This document shows, piece by piece, positions 17,600 to 26,684 of a stretch of DNA of 64,000 bases (the first letter of the stretch is position 1; each line of letters starts with the position of its first letter). Under the pieces are notes generated by a model. The model searched no databases. It saw only the letters and a program-made list of their open reading frames with translations, and was not told the DNA's origin. A program made the translations under genes and the position numbers. The DNA is from Alteromonadales bacterium alter-6D02 (GTDB taxonomy: Bacteria > Pseudomonadota > Gammaproteobacteria > Enterobacterales > Psychrobiaceae): assembly GCA_002835545.1 (NCBI GenBank), contig PIZK01000008.1, positions 62,001 through 126,000 on the forward strand. Direction: 5' to 3'.

Positions 17600-17659
17600 A
17601 CTGCGTCACTCAAAAGAAATACTCCGTGACTATATCATTGTTAATCCCTTAGCCAATGC

Positions 17660-17676
17660 AAAGTTTTGTAAACTTT
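17660..17676. promoter_or_regulatory. Candidate operator between the response regulator and TonB receptor genes
   Basis: AAAGTTT-TGT-AAACTTT is a perfect 7-bp dyad, followed a few bases later by a related TTAAGTTTTT. It lies in the 164-base divergent spacer, 88 bases before the receptor start. OmpR-type regulators usually bind repeated half-sites, so this is a plausible target. It has not been tested. Confidence 0.4.
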
Positions 17677-17763
17677 TTATGGTTAAGTTTTTACTTTTGA
17701 TGTCTGTTTGTATGGGGACTAACTCACTAATGTAGCAAGGGTTCTAATCAAAGGAGTCTAGAT

Positions 17764-19908
17764 ATGTTAGACCGTGCTATTCAAACTACTTTATCGCAAC
17801 AAGCGTATTCTGGTGCAAGTAAGGCAATGACCCCAGCCCGTTATTTTGGCGTGGCAACGTTATTATTAGGGCTGTCAGGACCCGTTTTCGCCGACTCAAA
17901 TTCGCTAACCCAAGGCGATGTTGATATATATAATGCCGAGTTTTTTATGGCATTTGAGCCTCACACACTGCGCGACATTTTAGACAATATTCCAGGGGCC
18001 AATAACCTATTAATTGCGATGAATAATGCCTCACAGAGTCGTGGTTTTGGCTCGGCGGGTGATCAAATATTAATAAACAGTAAGCGTGTGTCTGGAAAAG
18101 GTAATAATCTTGATAAAGAGTTAAGTAATATTAAGGCGCAAGATGTTGACTATATTGAACTTATTCGTGGTTCTCGTTCAGATTTAGATGTACAAAGTAA
18201 CGGTTTAATTATTAATGTGGCGTTAAAAAAAGAGGTTGAGTCTTCTACCTTATGGTCGCTTGGCGCTCAAACATCCTCTGGCCTAGAATCAAAACAATAC
18301 GGCTCCGTTGTTTACAGTGCTAGCAGCGGTGATGTTATTTATCGTTTAGGGTTAACCAGAGATATTGACCCGACGGTTATTACCAGTGTTGAACAGTTTA
18401 GGTCGCCACAAGGGGGACTAACTGATACCGAAGAGCGCCATCGCCGCAGTTGGTATCAAAAAAATCAACTCTCTGGCAAGCTGGAATATAACTACTCAGC
18501 ACAGACCGCGCTACAACTGAATGCGCTATACGCACAGGTGTCTTTTGATAGTGAAGTGGCGAGTGATATCGATGATTGGTTAACTGGCGATCAATCCACC
18601 AAATTACTTAGCTATGATTGGGGCAAGGATGATTGGGAAATTAGTGGTGATATTACCCATGAACTCAATCAAGACAATCAGTTAAAGTTGTTGTTTATTA
18701 CTAATCACACCGATGCGGATGATAAAATTTGGCAAACCGCGTCACGACCAAGTAATGAGTTTCAACTACCTCGACTCTATACTGCCTCGGAAGATGTATT
18801 ACGTGGTAACTGGAAGTATCAATGGGACTCGCGTCACTCGTTTGATTCAGGGGTTGAGGTGGCGATTAATCAGCGTGATGAGGTGCTAAAGTATATCAAG
18901 CAATCTGCAACGCCGTATCAGTCGACAGAGCTCAATAATATTAAAGAGACGCGTTATGAAGCTTTTACTCATTATAATTTTGCTATTTCGCCACAGCTAA
19001 ACTTTCAGTCATCGCTGGTTTATGAGCGCTCGACCATGGAGGTTGCGACCGATGTGACGTTAACAACAGCAACAACCAGCCATGTTGAAAGCCAGTCATC
19101 ACGACGTTTTTCTTATTTAAAACCCCGTATCAACTTACGTTACGATGTTAATGATATCTATCAATTGCGCGTTAACTATGAACGGACCGTCAGTCAGTTA
19201 GCTTTGAATGACTTTGTGCCGTGGTTTAACCGCTTTGAGTCGCGATTAGAAGAAACCAACCCCGACCTTAAACCGGAGGTGCGCGATGAGCTATCCGTGA
19301 GTGTTGAAAAGCAGTGGCTGGCGACGAGTGGCAGCATGACTTTAACCCCGTATTACCATAAGATTAGTGACCTACGTACTGAAGTGCCATTGGCTGTGCG
19401 CTCAGGTGATGGCAACATCGATAGCGGTAAAGAGTACGGTCTTAAGTTAGATACCAGCTTTGGCTTGGATGTTATTGGATTGGAAAATACCGTGATCAGT
19501 GCGAGCTATACATGGCGAGACAGCGAAATGCACAATCCATTTTTGCAACATAACACCACACTCGAACGTGTTAACAAGAATAAGTGGAACGCCAAGATTA
19601 ATCAAAATGAATTATTACCGGGACTGTCGTTTAGTTTAGCGCTAACCAATAAAACTCCCCATCAATTCTATTACTATGATTACGCTGGTCGAGTAAATAG
19701 TGAAATGACCGCTAATGCTTATTTTGACTACCGCATTAATCAGCACTTTAAGTTACGTTTAGCCGGTGATAGCTTGCTTAACAACAAATACACCGTGTAT
19801 AAGAGACGCCACAGCGGACACTTTGCGCAAACTGATGTGCTAAGACACGAGAAGCGCACCAATGAATTCGCCCCAAATTACTCGCTAACATTAACGGGGC
19901 AATTTTAG
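17764..19908 (+). CDS. TonB-dependent outer-membrane receptor
   Basis: This 714-residue protein starts at an ATG preceded by AAGGAG. It has an unusually long N-terminal leader: a hydrophobic core at about residues 29-40 and a likely cleavage after GPVFA at about 44. The plug domain is recognisable (TLRDILDNIPGANN, then SRGFGSAGDQILINSKRVSG and VDYIELIRGSRSDLDV). A long barrel follows, ending in the aromatic residue F. I see no canonical TonB box or substrate-specific signature. It is transcribed divergently from a two-component system that probably regulates it. It resembles the outer-membrane receptor/FepA-like group with a short plug, and the ligand is not predictable. Confidence 0.85.
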   Translation: MLDRAIQTTLSQQAYSGASKAMTPARYFGVATLLLGLSGPVFADSNSLTQGDVDIYNAEFFMAFEPHTLRDILDNIPGANNLLIAMNNASQSRGFGSAGDQILINSKRVSGKGNNLDKELSNIKAQDVDYIELIRGSRSDLDVQSNGLIINVALKKEVESSTLWSLGAQTSSGLESKQYGSVVYSASSGDVIYRLGLTRDIDPTVITSVEQFRSPQGGLTDTEERHRRSWYQKNQLSGKLEYNYSAQTALQLNALYAQVSFDSEVASDIDDWLTGDQSTKLLSYDWGKDDWEISGDITHELNQDNQLKLLFITNHTDADDKIWQTASRPSNEFQLPRLYTASEDVLRGNWKYQWDSRHSFDSGVEVAINQRDEVLKYIKQSATPYQSTELNNIKETRYEAFTHYNFAISPQLNFQSSLVYERSTMEVATDVTLTTATTSHVESQSSRRFSYLKPRINLRYDVNDIYQLRVNYERTVSQLALNDFVPWFNRFESRLEETNPDLKPEVRDELSVSVEKQWLATSGSMTLTPYYHKISDLRTEVPLAVRSGDGNIDSGKEYGLKLDTSFGLDVIGLENTVISASYTWRDSEMHNPFLQHNTTLERVNKNKWNAKINQNELLPGLSFSLALTNKTPHQFYYYDYAGRVNSEMTANAYFDYRINQHFKLRLAGDSLLNNKYTVYKRRHSGHFAQTDVLRHEKRTNEFAPNYSLTLTGQF

Positions 19909-19924
19909 TGTCACGCTGATGAAT

Positions 19925-19984
19925 CAAGGTAACCCGCTACGTTAGTCCGCAGAGCAATGCTCGGCTTAACGCTGGGTTACCTTG
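19925..19984. repeat. 60-base extended imperfect hairpin after the TonB receptor gene
   Basis: Outer arms CAAGGTAACCC (19925-19935) and GGGTTACCTTG (19974-19984) are perfectly complementary over 11 bp. Inside, CGTTA/TAACG, CCG/CGG and AGC-AAT-GCT continue the fold. No T run follows. It may be a transcript end or stabilising structure, or a small repeat element, between two convergent genes. Confidence 0.6.
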
Positions 19985-20016
19985 GTATTCACTAGACTAT
20001 CTAGCAATCCTCTATT

Positions 20017-20472
20017 TTATCTAACCACTACCGCTTGCTGACCATAAGCAAGCACTTTGCCCCCGTTCTCTTTGGCATATTCACGGGCTTGCTGTTGAGT
20101 TGAAAACCACAAATTAAGTTGTGATATGTCATCGCTGGTGTAGCTGGCAAGATCGGTATCTTGAGTGGGCGTAGTTAGCAGGGCGGGTTTATATTGTTCC
20201 CAGCTAGGGTAGCCGGCCTCAATCGCTAACATTCTTAAGAAATGTTTACGTTGCAAGGTGTGGCGTATTTTAAAGAGGCTAGCGATAGACTGGTCATAGC
20301 AAACATTGGTTGCATGAAGGCGTCTTAACACGGGTAATGCTTGGGATATTGAGCCTGTTTTTGCTGCGCGATGTAACTTTTTTGCTTCGCGTAATAGGGC
20401 GTCAATGTGCGGATTAGTTTTGCCTTGGCTCGTGGTATTGAACCTTGAGGCTGTTTTTGATTGTACATACAA
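20017..20472 (-). CDS. Conserved-looking hypothetical protein
   Basis: I do not recognise this 151-residue protein. It is basic in its first 80 residues, with a segment resembling a helical repeat (RMLAIEAGYPSWEQYKP, about residues 81-97). It ends with an alpha/beta-looking stretch, LNLWFSTQQQAREYAKEN then GGKVLAYGQQAVVVR. There is no signal peptide or membrane segment, so it is probably cytoplasmic. It stands alone, convergent with the TonB receptor gene and 181 bases from the next gene. Codon use looks like that of its neighbours. Confidence 0.6.
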   Translation of the reverse strand: MYVQSKTASRFNTTSQGKTNPHIDALLREAKKLHRAAKTGSISQALPVLRRLHATNVCYDQSIASLFKIRHTLQRKHFLRMLAIEAGYPSWEQYKPALLTTPTQDTDLASYTSDDISQLNLWFSTQQQAREYAKENGGKVLAYGQQAVVVR

Positions 20473-20653
20473 ACTCCATCGTACTATTGGCCTGTCTCGT
20501 TAAGGGCCGGATCGAAGAGTCAGTAAGTGTTGTCTTACATCACAGGTGTGTTCACTTTCACGAGAGAGGGCGTCCTGCAAACCCAAACCAAGCATAGCAA
20601 TCTAATGGATGGCTTGTAAATGGGTTTTATGGTTTTGGTTTGGTAACAAAATA

Positions 20654-21838
20654 TTAAACAAACTGCCCAGCACACCAACCCGAGCTCCATGCCCATTGGA
20701 AATTATAGCCACCGAGCCAGCCGCTGACATCGACCACTTCACCGATGAAATATAAACCATCGACGTTTTTTGCCATCATGGTTTTTGATGAAATCTCGTC
20801 GGTATCGATGCCGCCTAAAGTAACCTCGGCAGTGCGGTAGCCTTCGGTGCCATTAGGTTTGATTTGCCATTGGTGGAAGTACAGCGCAATCGTGCTCACT
20901 TCTTTGTCATTTAACTGGTTAAGCGGTTTGTCGCTCACTTTGTTGAGCTCAATTAAACGTTCGATCAGGCGTTTCGGAAAGTGTTGGCTTAAACAGGTTT
21001 TTAGTGCCTGTTTCGGATTGCTTTCACGGCTGCTGATAATGATTTGTTCTAAATCGTTACTTGGTAACAGGTCGATGGTAATCGCTTGTCCTGCTTGCCA
21101 GTACGACGAGATTTGTAAGATCGCTGGACCCGAGAGGCCACGGTGGGTAAACAGCATGTCTTCACTGAAGTTTGTGCCATTTTCACTGGTCACAGAGACG
21201 GGTAAGCTGATCCCCGATAGCGACTCGTAATCTTCTTTATCGGTGTTTTGCCATGTGAATGGCACCAGCCCGGCGCAAGTCTCCGTCATTTTTAGGCCAA
21301 ATTGCTGCGCGACCTTATAACCAAATGGGGTCGCACCCAGCTTTGGCATCGACAGACCGCCCGTCGCAATGACTAATGATTCACAGCTGTATTTACCTTC
21401 GCTGGTGGTGACACTAAAACTCTGCTCGGTTTTGGTAATTGCCATGATTTCATGGCGCAGACCGATAGTGACATTGGCATCGCGACACTCGGCTTCTAGC
21501 ATGCTAACAATGTCTTTCGCGCTATCATCACAAAATAACTGACCAAGGGTCTTTTCGTGATAGGCGATGTTATATTTATCAATTAGGCTGAGAAAATCCC
21601 ATTGTGTATAACGGCTTAGCGCCGATTTACAAAAATGTTTATTGTTTGAGATGTAAGCGCTAGGTTCGATATTGTAGTTGGTAAAATTACAACGGCCGCC
21701 GCCACTAATTAAAATCTTGCGCCCGACTTTTTTGGTGTTATCAAGGAGTAATACTTGGCGACCGCGATAACCTGCGGTTGCGGCGCAATGTAAACCTGCA
21801 GCACCTGCACCAATAATAATAACGTCAACGTGGCTCAT
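20654..21838 (-). CDS. HI0933-family (YhiN-like) FAD-dependent oxidoreductase
   Basis: This 394-residue flavoprotein has an N-terminal dinucleotide-binding motif, DVIIIGAGAAGLHCAATAGY (residues 5-24). The family block KVGRKILISGGGRCNFTN follows at about 37-54, and SLVIATGGLSMPKLGATPFGY at about 154. C-terminal GLYFIGEVVDVSGWLGGYNF is the second FAD-contact region. The HI0933/YhiN family is widespread and its substrate is not established. It stands as a single gene after the ferritin terminator. Confidence 0.88.
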   Translation of the reverse strand: MSHVDVIIIGAGAAGLHCAATAGYRGRQVLLLDNTKKVGRKILISGGGRCNFTNYNIEPSAYISNNKHFCKSALSRYTQWDFLSLIDKYNIAYHEKTLGQLFCDDSAKDIVSMLEAECRDANVTIGLRHEIMAITKTEQSFSVTTSEGKYSCESLVIATGGLSMPKLGATPFGYKVAQQFGLKMTETCAGLVPFTWQNTDKEDYESLSGISLPVSVTSENGTNFSEDMLFTHRGLSGPAILQISSYWQAGQAITIDLLPSNDLEQIIISSRESNPKQALKTCLSQHFPKRLIERLIELNKVSDKPLNQLNDKEVSTIALYFHQWQIKPNGTEGYRTAEVTLGGIDTDEISSKTMMAKNVDGLYFIGEVVDVSGWLGGYNFQWAWSSGWCAGQFV

Positions 21839-21876
21839 ACAATATTCTCTTTTGATTTTTTACATACTCAATACAT

Positions 21877-21911
21877 AAAAAAAGGATGCTTAATTGAAGC
21901 ATCCTTTTTAT
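21877..21911 (-). terminator. Rho-independent terminator of the ferritin gene
   Basis: AAAGGATGCTT and AAGCATCCTTT form an 11-bp stem with a 5-base loop. On the - strand the stem is followed by a run of T, directly downstream of ftnA. Confidence 0.9.
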
Positions 21912-21947
21912 TTCTCGCGCAATTATAACGAGGACTGAAGGTGAGCG

Positions 21948-22481
21948 CTACACTACTGTTGCGCCAGGTTCCATGATGCTGCCACCACCTTCTACAGCCA
22001 ATGCGGCAAAGTCTTTATCAAACATATACATAGCAGGACCGTCTTCACCGATAAGCTCTAGCTTATCTAATACACCTTTAAATAATTTTTCTTCTTCGTG
22101 CTGTTCTGCCACATACCACTGTAAGAAGTTAAAGGTTGAGTAATCATGCGTTGTGAATGCAACGTGCGCTAGCTCATTGATTTGTTTGGTGATTAGGCAT
22201 TCGTGCTCTAAAATTTGTTCAAATACATCACGTAATGACTCGAAGTTGTGCGGTGGCGCATCAATCGCACCAAGAATTGGTAGGCCACCAGTTTCAGACA
22301 CGTAAGTGAATAGGCGCTTCATGTGCTCCATTTCTTCATTCGCGTGCTTACGTAAAAATAGTGCGGCACCATCAAAGCTACGATCTTCACACCAAGCGCT
22401 CATCTGTAGATAAAGGTTTGATGAGTAAAATTCAAGATTGATTTGTTCGTTGAGCTTTTCGATCATTGCTGTTGATAACAT
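21948..22481 (-). CDS. ftnA: Non-haem ferritin
   Basis: This 177-residue iron-storage protein forms a 24-subunit cytoplasmic shell. The ferroxidase glutamates are visible: E17 in [17 protein letters not shown], the EEMEHM cluster at about residues 49-54 and E94 in [12 protein letters not shown], with the [11 protein letters not shown] stretch near 127-137. The length and N-terminus match E. coli FtnA. It is a single gene with its own terminator; no clear Fur box is visible in the 100-base upstream spacer. Confidence 0.93.
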   Translation of the reverse strand: MLSTAMIEKLNEQINLEFYSSNLYLQMSAWCEDRSFDGAALFLRKHANEEMEHMKRLFTYVSETGGLPILGAIDAPPHNFESLRDVFEQILEHECLITKQINELAHVAFTTHDYSTFNFLQWYVAEQHEEEKLFKGVLDKLELIGEDGPAMYMFDKDFAALAVEGGGSIMEPGATVV

Positions 22482-22581
22482 GAGGACCCTTTGTTTATTC
22501 GTCAGTTGTTTCTAAAAATATCTGGTTATGATCGCGCATATTGTGCGAGCGGTCAAATACATCTTGATTTGTCTGGTGTTT

Positions 22582-23064
22582 TTAATTTTTAGCACTTGAG
22601 GTGTGATCTTGGGTGATTAACCATTGGCCGTTCTTTTTTTCAAACAACAAAGTGTATAGGCCCTTGGGTTGATCGTTTTCGCGGGTTAAATGCCAACGAC
22701 CAAACACAATCGCCACATCGTCACTGACTTGGTTGATGTCGATAATATCAAATTTCAACTGACCCATGGTGGCTTTATCTGGGTAACCCTTAATGTAATT
22801 GTCTAGGGTTGATTGCCAGCCAAAACGATAGCTATTGCCTGATGCAAAACGCAATTTGTCACTTTGCCAATAGCCTTGCATAAACGCTGTCAGGTTGCCG
22901 CTGTTCCATGCTTGTTGTTGGCTGGCCATCACTTGGCGAATGCTCTGTGCGGTGCTTTCTTTCGTCTCAGTGCTTGGGTTGGTTGGCGCAGTATTGGCGC
23001 AGCCGAGTAGGGCGAAGGCGCTAACAAGGCTAATCAATGAAATTTTTATACTAGAGAGTGTCAT
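22582..23064 (-). CDS. SnoaL/DUF4440-like lipoprotein
   Basis: The 160-residue protein has a lipobox ALLGC (C22), so it is probably a lipid-anchored envelope protein. The mature part is an NTF2-like alpha+beta domain: SIRQVMASQQQAWNSGNL, FMQGYWQSDKLRFASG, then VAIVFGRWHLT and GLYTLLFEKKNGQWLITQDH. Such domains occur in ketosteroid-isomerase-like proteins and many uncharacterised relatives. No catalytic role can be assigned. It is 20 bases downstream of the MscS-like gene and probably co-transcribed with it. Confidence 0.75.
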   Translation of the reverse strand: MTLSSIKISLISLVSAFALLGCANTAPTNPSTETKESTAQSIRQVMASQQQAWNSGNLTAFMQGYWQSDKLRFASGNSYRFGWQSTLDNYIKGYPDKATMGQLKFDIIDINQVSDDVAIVFGRWHLTRENDQPKGLYTLLFEKKNGQWLITQDHTSSAKN

Positions 23065-23084
23065 CTTAATTCCTAATGAGGGGG

Positions 23085-24350
23085 TTATGTTAATGTTTGG
23101 CTGATACGATCAACCGAGCGGCTACTCGGGTGTTGATGAATCGATAAATCAAACACATGAATCGACGCCAGTAAGTGATCAAATATATCGGCTTGCAGCT
23201 CTTCAAATGCGACCCAAGCGGTGCCTTCTGCGTGGGTAAAGCAATATAGCTCTAACGGAATGCCTCGCTCGGTGGGCTGTAACTGACGCACTAGTACCGT
23301 GGCTTGACTGTTAATTGCGGGGTGGCTTAATAGGTAGTTTTTAATGTAGGTACGAAAGCAGCCTAAATTAGTCATCTTGCGCAGATTAATCTCGGCCACA
23401 TCGTTATGATTATCAACGCCTTGGTTTGCTTCGGCTAGCTCTTGTTTTTTCTGAATGACACAGGGGGCTAGGCGAGTAATTTGACTCATTTTTTCAATTT
23501 CTTGCTCGCTAAAAAAGCGCACACTATCGGTATCGATATTGAGGCTACGTTTGATCCGGCGACCGCTACCATACATCTGTTGAAAGTTTTTAAACGGTTT
23601 ATTGATTAAGTCATAGGCTGGTACGAAGCTCAGTGAATTGTCCCAGTTTTTCACGGTGCAAGTGGTGATGGAAATACTGACTACCTCACCGTCAGCTTGT
23701 GAGCCGAGAATTATCCAGTCACCGACTTTAACCAGCTTTTGGCTAGCCACTTGAATACCAGCGGCAAAGCCTAAAATCGAGTCTCTAAAGATTAATAAGA
23801 TCACCGCTGAGGCAGCCGTTAGGCCGCTAAGCAAATAAGTTGGCGATTTATCTAATAAGGTTGATATTGCGATAATTGAGGCAACGGCGATAACAGCAAG
23901 TTTCAATAATTGCATCACCTGTTTAATCGGCATATCACGAGTGATTTTTCGGTGCTCAAGCAAGTCGTGCAATGCGTTTAAGAGACTAAAGAGTAGCTTA
24001 GCACTATAGATCACCAACACAATATTGGCGAGTTTTAACCATACTGTTTCTAAGGTGGGGTGTGCAATAAACTCAGTGCTCTTAAGGGCTAATACCACGG
24101 GAATAAAGCGTAATAAATTTATGAATAGCTGATGCTTGAGTAAGTAAGTCGCCATCGCATGATGCATTCTAACGATGGCTTTACGAATGAGCGGAATCAC
24201 ACAAGAGACGGTGACTATGTGCAATAAGCTTATCGCGAGGACGAGTAAGGAGAGTCTAAGTAATGGAAAGCCAATAGAGTCAGAAGCTAACCCAAGCTGG
24301 TGTTGACCAACTTCGAGAAGCCATTGGTTAAACGATGCAATGTCGATCAT
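23085..24350 (-). CDS. MscS-family mechanosensitive channel, YbdG-like
   Basis: The 421-residue inner-membrane protein is close in size to E. coli YbdG (415). It has several N-terminal hydrophobic helices (about 27-52, 72-90, 98-118, 145-163 and 170-200). The MscS core then follows: ILLIFRDSILGFAAGIQVAS at about 181-200, WIILGSQADGEVVSISITTCTVKNWD-type beta-domain residues, and VPAYDLINKPFKNFQQ. The cytoplasmic C-terminal domain extends beyond classical MscS. Such channels release solutes on hypo-osmotic shock. It is followed closely by the SnoaL-like lipoprotein. Confidence 0.88.
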   Translation of the reverse strand: MIDIASFNQWLLEVGQHQLGLASDSIGFPLLRLSLLVLAISLLHIVTVSCVIPLIRKAIVRMHHAMATYLLKHQLFINLLRFIPVVLALKSTEFIAHPTLETVWLKLANIVLVIYSAKLLFSLLNALHDLLEHRKITRDMPIKQVMQLLKLAVIAVASIIAISTLLDKSPTYLLSGLTAASAVILLIFRDSILGFAAGIQVASQKLVKVGDWIILGSQADGEVVSISITTCTVKNWDNSLSFVPAYDLINKPFKNFQQMYGSGRRIKRSLNIDTDSVRFFSEQEIEKMSQITRLAPCVIQKKQELAEANQGVDNHNDVAEINLRKMTNLGCFRTYIKNYLLSHPAINSQATVLVRQLQPTERGIPLELYCFTHAEGTAWVAFEELQADIFDHLLASIHVFDLSIHQHPSSRSVDRISQTLT

Positions 24351-24418
24351 GGATAACAGTCCTTACCTTGTCTTTGAGTTATATCTACAAAACGAGGTAA
24401 ATTATTGCTGGTAAATGA

Positions 24419-24451
24419 AATATTAGCAAATATCAGATATTTGCTAATATT
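24419..24451. repeat. 33-bp near-perfect palindrome downstream of zapA
   Basis: AATATTAGCAAATATC and GATATTTGCTAATATT are exact complements around a single central A. It lies between zapA and the MscS-like gene, both read leftwards. There is no T tract beyond what the palindrome itself supplies. It could be a terminator, a cruciform-forming site or a dimeric-protein binding site. Confidence 0.65.
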
Positions 24452-24518
24452 GTTTGGTAACGCTAAAGAAGAATTAAACCATCTTTTGACTGAGCAAAAC
24501 TGGTTTAGCAAAGAAGGC

Positions 24519-24818
24519 TTAGCGTATTTCGGTGCTATTCTCTGACGAGTCTAACGCTTGCTCAACCAACTGCGTTAACAAGGTGATCTTGTCACTATCA
24601 AGCTGGTGTTGCTGTTGATGCGTTAACAGTTCATGACAAATATTTAATGCTGCAATCAGCGCAATATTTAATAAACTGGTGGTTGGCTTTTTTTGTTGAA
24701 TCGTTCGCATTTGCTCATTAAGCAACGCAGCTGACTCAAGCAAAGCCGATGCCTGACCATCAGGACAGGCAATAGTTAAAGGCTTATCGAGCAGAGTAAT
24801 TTTTAACTCTTGGCTCAT
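24519..24818 (-). CDS. zapA: Cell division protein ZapA
   Basis: ZapA is a small cytoplasmic FtsZ-bundling protein. The 99-residue sequence has the family layout: an N-terminal beta region (ITLLDKPLTIACPDGQ), the LLESAALLNEQMRTI helix, the ALNICHELL helix, and a C-terminal coiled coil. Its ATG overlaps the stop of the upstream coiled-coil gene by 1 base. In many gammaproteobacteria the 6S RNA gene follows zapA; none is evident here. Confidence 0.88.
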   Translation of the reverse strand: MSQELKITLLDKPLTIACPDGQASALLESAALLNEQMRTIQQKKPTTSLLNIALIAALNICHELLTHQQQHQLDSDKITLLTQLVEQALDSSENSTEIR

Positions 24819-25063
24819 TATGCCTCTTCTTGCTCAAGGCGACCAACGATGGCATTGATTTTCTCAAGGGTTGCTGCGTGCTTTTCTTCTTGCTCTAACG
24901 CTTCAAGTTGTAATGTTTCATTGTCGTCTTCAAGTTGCTTAACTTGTTGTGCTAATTCTTCGTTTTGGCTTGCTGCTTGTGCAAGATCTTGGCTCAATGA
25001 GCTGTTTTTAACGATAAGTTGTTCGATAAGTTGTTCTAATTTTGGCAGTGCAGAATTTAGCAT
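24818..25063 (-). CDS. TIGR02449-type small coiled-coil protein (ZapB-like)
   Basis: This 81-residue protein is nearly all coiled coil, rich in Leu, Gln and Glu heptads (EQLIEQLIVKNSSLSQ, then QVKQLEDDNETLQLEALEQE). It sits directly upstream of zapA with overlapping stop and start codons. The same arrangement is known for TIGR02449 proteins in related bacteria, and a structural resemblance to ZapB suggests a role at the division ring. That role is inferred from context. Confidence 0.78.
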   Translation of the reverse strand: MLNSALPKLEQLIEQLIVKNSSLSQDLAQAASQNEELAQQVKQLEDDNETLQLEALEQEEKHAATLEKINAIVGRLEQEEA

Positions 25064-25214
25064 GATGTTTTCCGTGACGCTTTAAAAGTGGCGAATGATA
25101 TATACACGACCTAATTTAATAAAAATGCGTCCTAAAAGCCAGTAAACAAGGGGATTATTAGCGAATAAGGGTTAATTTAATACCAAATAATGATCCTCTG
25201 AAGTTTTATTCGGG

Positions 25215-26684
25215 CTAATTCGCCTGAAATAGCAGTGCTAAACCCGCTTTAAGCTTCTCTTCATCCATTCCTGCATAGCCTAAGCGAATGAAGCGATCTT
25301 GGTTTTGATGAGGGGGTAAGCAAAATAGGCCTTCGTGCTGGAGGTAAATACCTTGATTCTTTGCTTTAACGGCGAGTTGTGCGGCACTTTGATTGATTTC
25401 AACCCACATTGCCATGCCGCCATCGGGTTCGTTAAATGCCACGACTTGGCCAGACGCTTTATAATCGTTTAGCAATTGTGTCATGAAGTCTCGACGCTGG
25501 TGGTATGTTTTGGTGACTTTACGCAGGTGACGCTCAAACGCACCTGATTTCATCCAACGTGCGATTGCATCCTGCATTGGGGTGCTTACTTTATGATTCA
25601 TAATTGTTTTATAGCCTATCACTGCGTCAGATAGCTGCTTGTCTAACGCCATAAAACCAATTCTTGCACCGGGAAACATCACTTTGGAAAAAGTTGATAA
25701 ATAGATGACTAAGCCGCTAGGATCATCGCTGGCCATGGGTGCTAAAGGTTGGCAACGGTAATGAAACTCATGATCGTAATCGTCTTCGATGATCGCGATA
25801 TTATGGCGCTGTGCGATACGATAAATTTGATGGCGACGCGCCATCGTTAAGGTCACTGTGGTTGGGTATTGATGCAGCGGAGTCAAATACAGCAGTTTAA
25901 TTGGTTTGAGGTGCTGTTGCTCAATGATCGCTTGCTCAAATGCCGCTGGAATGAGGCCTTGTTCATCTTGCGCTATGGCGACTAGGTTAGCGCCAGCACT
26001 GCGAAAACTTTGCCATGCAGGCGCATAGCCCATTGCTTCGGTGGCGACACTGCTGTGCTCATTTAATAATAATTGCGACAAAATGTAGAGTGCTTCTTGT
26101 GAACCATTGGTGATCAAAATTTGACGGCCAGTCAAGGATCGAGTACGGCGCAGATAAAGACTAACTTGTTCTATTAAATCAGGAAAACCAGCATTATTGC
26201 CATAATGTAAGTTAGCTATATTGGGGCGTGTTAATGACTCACTGACATAGTTTTTAAAGTCATTGAACGGAAACAGCGCAACATCAGGTGTGCCTCCTGC
26301 AAAATTATATGGGTAACTATCAGAAGACTCCAGATTGGGCGTTGCGATCGCTCGTGTGAATTGCCAATCAAAACCACTAGATTGTTTTTTATCTGCTAAT
26401 TGTTGCGTGGTGTCTGAACTATCAATGGGCAGTAATTTACTGACGAAGTAGCCTTTTCGTGGCTGGCTATATAGCCAGCCCTGTGCAATCAATTCTTGAT
26501 ATGCCGCCATGACCGTGTGGCGATTTAATGATAGTTGCAATGCCAGTTCGCGTGCCGATGGCAGTCTTTCTTGTGCGGTGAGTAACCCACGTTTAATCGA
26601 CTCGCGAATGGCGCTGGTCAGTTGCAAGTATTTAGCTTGGCCTGATGCTTTGGTCATTAACGCCTGTAAGTTAAGTTGTCTCAC
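25215..26684 (-). CDS. MocR/PdxR-family regulator (GntR HTH fused to aminotransferase-like domain)
   Basis: This protein joins an N-terminal GntR winged helix (YLQLTSAIRESIKRG, RLPSARELALQLSLNRHTVM) to a fold-type I aminotransferase domain (about residues 120-485). The aminotransferase part has the PLP elements ILITNGSQEALY, IIEDDYDHEF and the lysine in STFSKVMFPGARIGF. MocR proteins sense PLP or amino-acid derivatives and often control a divergent gene; here that is the GNAT-PaiB fusion. I chose the GTG at 26684 (489 residues) because RQLNLQALM fits the family N-terminus. ATG 26657 is an alternative, and a longer frame from 26816 would run into the divergent gene. Confidence 0.85.
   Translation of the reverse strand: MRQLNLQALMTKASGQAKYLQLTSAIRESIKRGLLTAQERLPSARELALQLSLNRHTVMAAYQELIAQGWLYSQPRKGYFVSKLLPIDSSDTTQQLADKKQSSGFDWQFTRAIATPNLESSDSYPYNFAGGTPDVALFPFNDFKNYVSESLTRPNIANLHYGNNAGFPDLIEQVSLYLRRTRSLTGRQILITNGSQEALYILSQLLLNEHSSVATEAMGYAPAWQSFRSAGANLVAIAQDEQGLIPAAFEQAIIEQQHLKPIKLLYLTPLHQYPTTVTLTMARRHQIYRIAQRHNIAIIEDDYDHEFHYRCQPLAPMASDDPSGLVIYLSTFSKVMFPGARIGFMALDKQLSDAVIGYKTIMNHKVSTPMQDAIARWMKSGAFERHLRKVTKTYHQRRDFMTQLLNDYKASGQVVAFNEPDGGMAMWVEINQSAAQLAVKAKNQGIYLQHEGLFCLPPHQNQDRFIRLGYAGMDEEKLKAGLALLFQAN

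Noticed and set aside
24351-24518. 6S RNA gene after zapA
   Set aside because: The spacer is only 168 bases and is dominated by a palindrome. I could not find the 6S closing stem or bubble pattern.
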